Shown here one piece after another: positions 56,801-64,000 of a stretch of 64,000 nucleotides of DNA. A model generated the notes under the pieces. That model saw nothing but the letters and a program-made list of their open reading frames with translations. It had not been told where the DNA came from and ran no database searches. The number at the start of each line of letters is the position of its first letter. Within the stretch, counting starts at the first letter, position 1. The stretch is from Hemerocallis citrina (lineage: Eukaryota; Streptophyta; Magnoliopsida; Asparagales; Asphodelaceae), in NCBI GenBank assembly GCA_017893485.1, contig CM030362.1, forward strand, positions 744,001-808,000, in the 5' to 3' direction. A program made the translations under genes and the position numbers.

Positions 56801-58087
56801 GTTGGACTTCTTTACCATTACTACGTTTGACAACCACTCAGGGTAGTTTACCTCCTGTATGAATCGGGCCTTCAACAGCTTATCTACCTCCGCTTTTATA
56901 GCGAGCTGATGCTCGGGGGCGAACTTGCGCCTCTTCTGCTGAACCGGTTTGGACCCCGAATCAACGCTCAGGCGGTGGACCAAGAGTTCTTCGGAGATAC
57001 CGGGCATGTCTGCAGCTGACCATGCGAAGAGGTCTTGATTGCTTCGGATGCATTTTACAATATCTGAGTACAGGGCGGACGGGAGGGTCTTGCTAACAAA
57101 GAACTTGTGGGTCGGCTCCTGCTCAGAGAAGAGTACTTCCTCCAATTCGTCCACCGGCTCAGAAGTCGGCCGAGCAGCATCTTGGGGGATTTCCAGTGTT
57201 TCCAAGGAGAGGACGGGTCCGAGGGTAGAGGTCATATAACACTTGCGGGCCTGCTCCTGATTGCCTCTTACTTCTCCTACCCCGGCCCGAGTGGGGAATT
57301 TCATTTTGAGATGGTAGGCAGAAGGGACGGCTTCAAGGGCGGCCAGACTGGGCCGACCCAAAATGACATTGTAGGCTGCTGGGACATCTACGACCATGAA
57401 GTCCATCAACTCCGTTCGGGTAGTAGGAGTTTTGCCAGCGGTTACGTCGAGGGTAATCACCCCTTCAATAGTCATTGGCACTCCCGTGAACCCGTGGAGC
57501 GTGTAACCGGCGGGCTTGAGTCTGTCCCGCGAGAGCTTCAGGCCTTTAAAAGCGTCGAGGAAGAGGATGTTGACGGAGCTGCCGTTGTCTACTAAGATCC
57601 TCTCCACTTTGAAGTTGGCCATGTGGAGAATGATGACGAATGCGTCACAATGAGGGGTGCAGACACCCTCAAGATCTTCGTCAGAGAAAGTGACGAGCAC
57701 TCCGAGGCCTTTGGGAGGAGGGGTGGTTTGGACTGAGTTGACTTCTCTTATAAATGCCTTCCGAGAGGAGTTCGAGGAGCCCCCCATTGGATCCCCATGG
57801 ATGAGGTGGAGGACTCGCTCTTCCTCAAAGTCTGGCATCTCTTCTCGTTCCGGACGCTTGTTAGCCCCCCGAGGCAGGGGAGGAAGTTCGGCTCGGTCCT
57901 TTCTTACAAACTTCGTCAGCTGCCCCCTCTGGATAAGGGCTTCGATCTCGTTTTTCAGAGCACGGCAATCGTTGGTGTCATGCCCATGGTCCCGGTGATA
58001 ACGGCACCATTTTTCTTTATCTCTTCTCTTGGCGGGGGTGTTCATCCTCGGAGCAGGGGGCAAGACCCCTTCTTTCTCAACTTCCAT
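53900..58087 (-). pseudogene. Tat element pol: protease, RT, RNase H, archaeal RNase H, integrase
   Basis: A 1304-codon open frame (58087-54173) continues in the same frame after one TAG (54173-54175) to 53900. Order by residue: CHHC knuckle CRYHRDHGHDTNDC (28-41), protease active site DNGS (167-170), reverse transcriptase with YVDD (~533), RNase H with the first Asp replaced (LYLAASEQTLSAVL), then archaeal-type RNase H (from ~814) with its D-E-D-D set intact (VDGSS, NNEAEYEAL, FSDSQL, AQADALS). Integrase has an HHCC finger (~1035-1075), the DDE residues in WGMDLLG (~1106), TDNGTQF and GQAENANRQI, and after the TAG the GPYKISKVIRPGAYKL C-terminal domain. Apart from the amber codon it looks intact. 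Confidence 0.92.
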
Positions 58088-58150
58088 CAGAATAGTCGCG
58101 ACGTTAGTGGTGAGGGGTGTGAACTTCTCGAACCTGGGGGGAGTTCGGCG

Positions 58151-59643
58151 CTAGCCGGCATTGTCCTTTTGGAGCTTCTTGGCTCCTTCCTCCTCTGTTC
58201 CCTTTCTCTTAAACCCGGAGGAAGATCCCTCCCAATTGGGTCGCTGCTCGGCCTCTTCGGCCCGGATATACTTCTCACTGCGAAGGAGGAGGTCGGAAAA
58301 GTTCTGTGGTGGCTTCTTGGCGAGGGAGGAGCGGAGATTGGAATTGAGGACATTAGATTGAAATGCTGCTGCAGCGATCGACTGGTCGAGGGATGCTATG
58401 GATCTGGCTTCGGCTGTGAACCTCTTCACATAGTCTCTCAATTTTTCCCCCTTCTTCTGGTGGAGGTGCAATAGGGAAATGCTGGTCTTCTCAGCCCTTC
58501 GGCTGCTTACGAAGTGGGTGATGAAAAGGGTCTCGAACTGCTCGAAGGAGAATATTGAGGCAGGGGCAAGGCGTGAGTACCATTCTCGAGCTGGTCCCTT
58601 GAGAGTTGCGGGGAAGGTTTTGCAGAGGAGGGCATCGGAAGCTTGATGGAGGAGCATCAAAGTCTTAAAGCTTTCGATGTGATCGACTGGATCGGTCTCC
58701 CCGGTGTAAGTCTCAAATTGGGGAGGTTTGAAACCGAACGGCACAGGTGCATCCACTATGCTTCGGGAGAAAGGGGGTCGGCTAGGACGTAAGGTCCTCC
58801 CCCTAAGCTCCTCTTCTCGGTCTATCTGGCCCAGGCGCCTCTCTACTTCATGAAGACGGCGGTACATGGTGTCATCTCTCCGACGGTAATCGGCCGAGCC
58901 CCTAGACTCGTCTTCGTGTGAGCGAGAGCGAGGGCTACGGCGATGGTAACTTCGGGAGCGGCGAGGACTTGGGGTACGCCGGGAGTTGCTAGGAGCAGGA
59001 CGAGGAGATGGGGACCGTCGGCGTGGGCTTCGGACTGGAGGAGGTGACGGGGCCTTCGGCTCATTAGGGTTTTGACGGAGGTTGAGTGCCTTCAGGACGG
59101 TCGCTTGGAACTGCTGGAACTCGACACGGGTGATTGGTGCCTCATTGCTCCTGGGCTGTTGCCGACCTGCGGGGGAGTGCCTTCTTCGGTAATGCTCGGG
59201 GGACTCTTTCCTCCCTCTGCGGACGGGGGACCTGTAGTACCGGTGGCGAGGGGACCGCTCGCCCGGATGGTGTTGGCGGGAGGTTCCCTCTCGGGCCCGC
59301 TTTTCTTCTAGGTGGCAGCAGAGATCGTCATCTTTCTGGCGGTCGAGGGCCGCATTGTGGCGACCAGAGGCTCGGGGATGATGGGAGGCCATAGAGTCCG
59401 TGGAGGCGTTGTGGATGGAGACGTGTTCTTGATGAAGAGGCTGTTTCTGAGGGTTAGGACCCTTTGGATGCTGATCGGGAGGGGGAAGGCCCTGTTGGAG
59501 CGGGTCTTCCGCCGTAGGGGGAAGTTGCCCTTGTTGTTGTGTGGGATTAGGGGGGACTTCCTGCTACTGATCAGGGTTGGGTCCTCGGTTGGACCCCTTG
59601 ACCTGACTTTCCGAGGTGGCATGGCTGGAGAAGATCTGTTCAC
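58151..59643 (-). pseudogene. Tat element gag, frame-broken at the 5' end
   Basis: From the ATG at 59392 there are 413 codons to a TAG at 58151. The same frame continues past it directly into the zinc-knuckle and pol frame. The N-terminal third is rich in Arg-Ser pairs (SPRRRSPSPRPAP, SPRRSRSYHRRSPRSRS). The retrotransposon gag domain follows (KPPQFETYTGETDPVDHIESF, LKGPAREWYSRL, KGEKLRDYVKRFTAEAR). Upstream of 59392 the frame stays Gln/Pro-rich to another TAG (59564-59566). The likely true start (ATG at 59622, MPPRK) is in a different frame, implying a one-base shift between 59566 and 59622. Confidence 0.85.
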
Positions 59644-59673
59644 CGGGAAGAGGAGAGGTCTCTATTCGTTAGA

Positions 59674-59691
59674 TTCCCACAGACGGCGCCA
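59674..59691 (-). other. Primer binding site of the Tat element
   Basis: On the minus strand TGGCGCCGTCTGTGGGAA starts three bases after the 5' LTR. Its first ten bases match the 3' end of tRNA-Asp, a usual primer in this group. Confidence 0.7.
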
Positions 59692-59694
59692 ATC

Positions 59695-60314
59695 TGTTGC
59701 CGCTAAATTTGGTGTGGGGGCAAACAGATGAATTTGTGGATTCTTAGGAAAACTGAATAGTAAACCTGTATACCTGTTCCGTCGAGGTTAGACCGTCGCT
59801 CCCGCCGTACACCTGCAAAAAGTGCGAGACACCGGGGGTGTTCCCGGCGACGCACCCTCCGACGCTCAAGTCAGTAATCAGAGAGATTATGAAAGAGCGC
59901 AAAAACTGGTGAAAGATTGATTACCTCTTAATGGAGATGGATGAGGGGTATTTATAGGCGTCTCAGGGATCGGATTAGGAATGTAATCCCCGTGATCTGA
60001 TAAGGAATATTTTCCTTGTAAACAGATTAGGAATATAATCCCTAATTCCCAGTGGAGGGATAGGCATGAATCAGGGCCGTTGATTAGGATCTAATCAGGG
60101 GCCCTAATTCTATCCCTCTGATCGGGCTTTATCGCTGGTTGAAACCCGCGCCCGATTGAAGCGGGTTCGTTTGTGGGTTATTGGGTCTTTATCGGAGAGA
60201 CCCAGTACCCATTTCAGACCCTATTTGTGGGTGGAATCACCGTTTTACCCCTGGGCTTCAAGATTCGTGCCCGATTTGGAAGGTTCCGATTAACCCCCAT
60301 TTTTAGCCATATCA
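59695..60314 (-). repeat. 5' LTR of the Tat element
   Basis: 620 bp, with the same ends as the 3' LTR. TATA box at 59949-59956 on the minus strand. The outer flank is AGAAC, not the AGTTT found at the other end. Confidence 0.92.
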
Positions 60315-60593
60315 AGAACAATTATTCTCTACATTTTCTTTATATATAAAAAAAACATTAGTAATCTGTTGCGTGTTAATTGAATGAAGAAAGAAGCACA
60401 AGCGACACTCATCAATTTTCACACTAGTTTCACACTGTATTCACAACATGCAATGGATATGCATTATTGCTCAAGAACATTTCTCCTCGAAACGATAAAT
60501 CAAATCACCATAATCATTCCCACATGCTAAGCTTAATCATCCTTCAAAAAATAGGAAAAGACTCACCATGTGCCTTCTCTGCCACTTTGAAAC
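60315..60593. other. Spacer between inverted LTRs, probably inverted
   Basis: 279 AT-rich bases without ORFs. It begins AGAAC, the complement of the GTTCT that follows the next LTR copy, which points to inversion of this segment. Confidence 0.55.
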
Positions 60594-61214
60594 TTGATAT
60601 GGCTAAAAATGGGGGTTAATTGGAACCTTCCAAATCGGGCACGAATCTTGAAGCCCAGGGGTAAAACGGTGATTCCACCCACAAATAGGGTCTGAGATGG
60701 GTACTGGGTCTCTCCGATAAAAACCCAATAACCCACAAACGAACCCGCTTCAATTGGGCGCGGGTTTCAACCAGCGATAAAGCCCGATCAGAGGGATAGA
60801 ATTAGGGCCCCTGATTAGATCCTAATCAACGGCCCTGATTCATGCATATCCCTCCACTGGGAATTAGGGATTATATTCCTAATCTGTTTACAAGGAGAAT
60901 ATTCCTTATCAGATCACGGGGATTACATTCCTAATCCGGTCCCTGAGATGCCTATAAATACCCCCCATCCATCTCCATTAAGAGGTAATCAATCTTTCAC
61001 CAGTTTTTGCGCACTTTCATAATCTCTCTGATTACTGACTTGAGCGTCGGAGGGTGCGTCGCCGGGAACACCCCCGGTGTCTCGCACTTTTTGCAGGTGT
61101 ACGGCGGGAGCGACGGTCTAACCTCGACGGAACAGGTATACAGGTTTACTATTCAGTTTCCCTAAGAATCCACAAATTCATCTGTTTGCCCCCACACCAA
61201 ATTTAGCGGCAACA
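60594..61214 (+). repeat. Solo LTR of the Tat family, inverted copy
   Basis: It reads TGATATGGC to GCGGCAACA on the plus strand, with the same sequence and length (621 bp) as the element LTRs but opposite orientation. The TATA box TATAAATA is at 60953-60960. No internal region is attached. It has private changes, such as ATATGC for ATAGGC within the LTR body. Confidence 0.9.
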
Positions 61215-61842
61215 GTTCTGTTTCATTAACTAAATTACTAGTGTTTCAAAAGAAAATTACTAGTTGATCAAAGAGATTTTCAAATATAGTGTTAATCATG
61301 CTTGAAAATTTTGCTCTACAAAACTAGAATCATGCATTCCTCCCTTATGATCCATATATTTCGCTCTCCTTTTTTGGTACTTCCCCGTGCCACACAATTT
61401 GTTTGCGGCCGCATTCATTTAAATAGGATATGTTAGGTTCATAGAAATAGAATCACGCATTCCTTTCTCTCGTTTCATTTATTTCACTCTAACATCTAGC
61501 AAAACCGTATTACTCTTTTTCTCTTTGTATATCTGGTCCACTCTCCTCGACTCATTTGTACAGTTGTACTTCAAATAATTACCCTAACGAAGTTTATTTC
61601 CCGGTGCCACCTTCGCCAATAAACCTTAACCCAAGGTCAAACCCTAAATCCCCCAAAATATAAACCCCCCATACCCTCTCCATCTCCATCCCACAAACCC
61701 CAAACACTACCTCCACTCCCCTAACTCCACTTTTCCCAACCTCCAAGAAAAAGACACTCAGCACTATAACATATATCGGCCTTTCTAAAACAGATTTATT
61801 ACCGCATTTAAACATTAATGCCATTAACAGTGATCAATAGTA
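61215..61842. other. Intergenic sequence, no gene seen
   Basis: AT-rich, with a C-rich, CCCTAACCC-poor stretch at 61600-61760 that yields a low-complexity minus-strand frame I do not take as a gene. Confidence 0.4.
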
Positions 61843-62400
61843 GCATTTCTGAAGAAAACATTGTGTTTAAATAATTTTTAATAATTTACTCCTAGCTACG
61901 ATGGCGTTTTTTAAATGTTTTGTTTCTACGGCGTTTTAGAAACACTGTTAATCCAATTTTTTTTTGGATATATTGGGGTAAAAAAGTAAATTCCAACTCA
62001 GAGATCCAAATCTATCTCAAATCCTCCAACTTATTCCCCACTTTTTGATCCAAATTCAAATCCCCAGTCCACCCACAAACACTAGAACAAATCTAAATCC
62101 TGAATCCCTACCGTCAATAACAACATTTATGAAGGAAACTTTGTGTTTAATTTATTTTATAATTTATTCCTAGCTGTGGCGGAGTTTTTAAAACGTTGTA
62201 CGTGTTTCTACGGCATTATAGAAACACTGTTAATTCAAATTATTTTTGGATATGTAGGGGTAAAAAGGTAAATTCCAAATCAAATATTCAAATCCATCTC
62301 AAATCCTCCAACTCCTCCCCCACTTTTTGATCCAAAACCAATTCCCCAATCCTCGCACAAACTCTAGAACAAATCCAAATCTCGAATCCCCTCCGTCGAC
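61843..62400. repeat. Direct tandem duplication, ~280-bp unit
   Basis: GCATTTCTGAAGAAAACATT at 61843 and AACATTTATGAAGGAAACTT at 62123 start two parallel copies. Both continue through ...CCTAGCT..., GTTTCTACGGC, AGAAACACTGTTAAT, a TTTTTGGATAT stretch and CTCAAATCCTCCAACT, then CACTTTTTGATCCAAA. The copies are clearly diverged. Confidence 0.8.
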
Positions 62401-63303
62401 CTCTCCTGCACCAATGACCCCCTCCCTGCCCCGAACCGTCGACCTCCCCTCTGCGTCGCTGCTCCCCCTGCATCATCGACCTCCCCCTGTGCAACTGCTC
62501 TCCATCTCTCTCTCCCTCATCGCCTACATTCCCGGAATTTTCTCCCTCATCATGTATTGCTTCTTCTCTCTGATCCCCACCGTTTAGTTATCAGAAAGAG
62601 GAAAATGGTGGTTGTAACATACCAAATAGAGATTACTGTTTGTAATTAAATAAGAAAGTTTAGAGAGAAATTCAAATTTTCACGTATACTTGCATCCAAA
62701 TCACTGTTAATTAAAGTCAATCAGTTTATAATATTTAAGTGTTGCTACCACAGTAGCATTCTGATATTTATATCACATATCGAAGATTGTTCAGTTTCAT
62801 TATGTCTTTACATGATTCGGTTCAATCACAAACCCTGATCAGCCAGAACATAAATATTTGGATTTTAATGAACAAAATCTATACGTATGCTACAATTCAG
62901 AGCGGCAGCCATTAAAAAATTCGGGACAAAAAACATTGAGGCAGCCGTTCCTAACAACGGCCTCATCTATACACGTACGCTGCAAATGGGTTGTGCGTTA
63001 ATTTTGAGAAGAGGCCGCACTCAAAATAGATGAGACCGTAGTTGATAACTGCAGTCTCTGCTGATGTGACAATAACTAGTTCACCCAAGAAATAAATTTG
63101 GCATATAACCCACTGGGGGATTTATAGTTTGAAAAAGTGACTGAGTTTGGGAAAAGCAATTCTGAAATTCATATATGAAACTATAGCAATCTGTACGAAA
63201 CAGATGCACCTTGGTACACTGCTTCGATAAGACAAAATTTGATTGCTCCCTTAAGTGCCATCTGCGAATAAACACACAGATCCTTTTTGTGTGATCTCCT
63301 GGG
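62401..63303. other. Intergenic sequence with inverted GC-rich motifs
   Basis: No gene is recognised. At 62900-63060 there are several short inverted motifs (GAGGCAGCCGTT...AACGGCCTC; GAGGCCGCACTCAAAATAGATGAG close to CTCATCTAT), reminiscent of subterminal repeats of CACTA or related DNA elements, but ends were not found. Confidence 0.35.
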
Positions 63304-63759
63304 TAGCATTGGTATAAATACCCGAAATTCGGATCCGACCCGGATCCGGCATTGGACCGGAACCAACCCAGCCTATTCGAATCCGGGTCCGAGTCCGGAT
63401 CCTAAAATGAGACCCGTTGTATTTTCGGGTCCGGATCCGCTTAAAAGAGACCTGACCCGGACCCGTTAAAAAAAATCCAAAAAATCAACATAAAAATAAA
63501 TATTCTATCCTATCCCTCTTATCCTCCTCCTCAATTCTAAATCTTCATCTTCCAAACTAAAAAGTAATGCCTTTTTCTTCTCTCATATCTTCTATATTCT
63601 CCACTCGCCGCCTCCGTTCATCCGCTCACACTCTCGTTCCTATCCGAACAGGTAAAAATATTTTAAAATATTTTAATAGAAACGAGTAAATGGGACCCGT
63701 AGGGGATCATGGCCGAATCCAGATAGTAAAGGACCCGACCCGAGCCGATAACAATGCTA
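63304..63759. mobile_element. hAT-like MITE with 8-bp duplication
   Basis: The ends TAGCATTGGTAT and the inverse of TAGCATTGTTAT bound 456 bases rich in CGGATCCGG and CCCGACCCG motifs. The flanks CTCCTGGG (63296-63303) and CTTCTGGG (63760-63767) match at 7 of 8 positions, as expected for hAT insertion. No transposase is encoded. Confidence 0.75.
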
Positions 63760-64000
63760 CTTCTGGGAATCTAAAAGATTGTTCGTCTTCAAGTGTGTTC
63801 AAGATGTTTTTTTTAAATAAAAAAATAGATAGGTCACGACCGTTGGGTCAACCTTTTCCCGAATCTCAAAGCCAATTGGATGACAACAGTCAACAGCGAT
63901 TGGATCAAGTTAGATTCTAGAATCTTTTCTTTATCCGGCGACACGTGGCGACTGCAAGATTAGTTGGGACCCACATCTCAATCTCACGTCTCTCCTAATC
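63760..64000 (+). promoter_or_regulatory. Possible promoter of a gene beyond the window; ABRE at 63941
   Basis: ACACGTGGCG at 63941-63950 is an ABRE/G-box, followed by TGGGACCCAC and pyrimidine-rich DNA, similar to the region before the GH31 start. A downstream plus-strand gene is only inferred. Confidence 0.3.

Larger units (their letters stand above)
46189..60314 (-). mobile_element. Tat-lineage Gypsy retrotransposon, 14.1 kb, nearly complete
   Basis: Two 620-bp LTRs with TG...CA ends differ at 7 positions. The primer site (59674-59691) and polypurine tract (46809-46825) sit where a minus-strand element needs them. gag and pol run from 59.6 to 53.9 kb and pol has the second, archaeal-type RNase H that defines the Tat group. 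Between pol and the 3' LTR are two tandem arrays and an antisense gene unit. It is broken by three in-frame TAG codons and one frameshift at the gag start. It is GC-richer than its surroundings. Confidence 0.92.

Noticed and set aside
62327..62587. 86-codon Pro/Ser-rich frame
   Set aside because: Low complexity, partly inside the tandem duplication, and no domain.

Overview
This is plant nuclear DNA, most likely from a eudicot. Introns are long and AT-rich with GT-AG borders, the host genes are of plant families, and most of the rest is plant transposons (Copia, Athila and Tat Gypsy, LINE, MULE, MITEs). The N-terminus of the main host gene recalls asterid (perhaps Lamiales) homologues, but that is from memory and weak.

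Two host genes are present. At 5450-6954 (+) lie the last two exons of a SINA-type E3 ubiquitin ligase; its first exon is not in the window. At 8674-33400 (+) is a complete 22-exon GH31 alpha-glucosidase of the HGL1 type. Its frame is intact across all junctions (987 aa), and both catalytic aspartates are present. Its intron 15 has grown to 14.7 kb through nested insertions: a Stowaway-like and a Tourist-like MITE, then an outer MULE-like element holding (a) an inner MULE with a perfect 9-bp target duplication, itself split by a solo LTR, and (b) a Copia element with a 5-bp duplication, itself split by a 3.3-kb TG...CA element. A foldback MITE sits in intron 20.

From about 34.1 to 46 kb is a graveyard of minus-strand retroelements: an Athila Gypsy with one LTR and several broken pol frames, joined directly to a LINE cut in its endonuclease.

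From 46189 to 60314 is a nearly complete 14.1-kb Tat-lineage Gypsy element on the minus strand, with 620-bp LTRs differing at 7 sites, PBS, PPT, gag, and pol with two RNase H domains. Three amber codons and a 5' frameshift break gag-pol. On its plus strand, antisense to gag-pol, is a gene-like unit: a TATA box (48724), a 648-aa ORF interrupted by two small introns, a second coiled-coil ORF, and a poly(A) signal (52317). A 19-copy 58-bp array lies before this unit, and an alternating 101/113-bp hairpin-bearing array lies after it. This is the most interesting system in the window.

Next to the element is a third LTR copy in inverted orientation. Flanking 5-mers suggest that LTR-LTR recombination inverted the 279-bp spacer. 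The remaining 2.8 kb holds a tandem duplication, a hAT-like MITE with an 8-bp duplication, and an ABRE-type G-box at the right edge.
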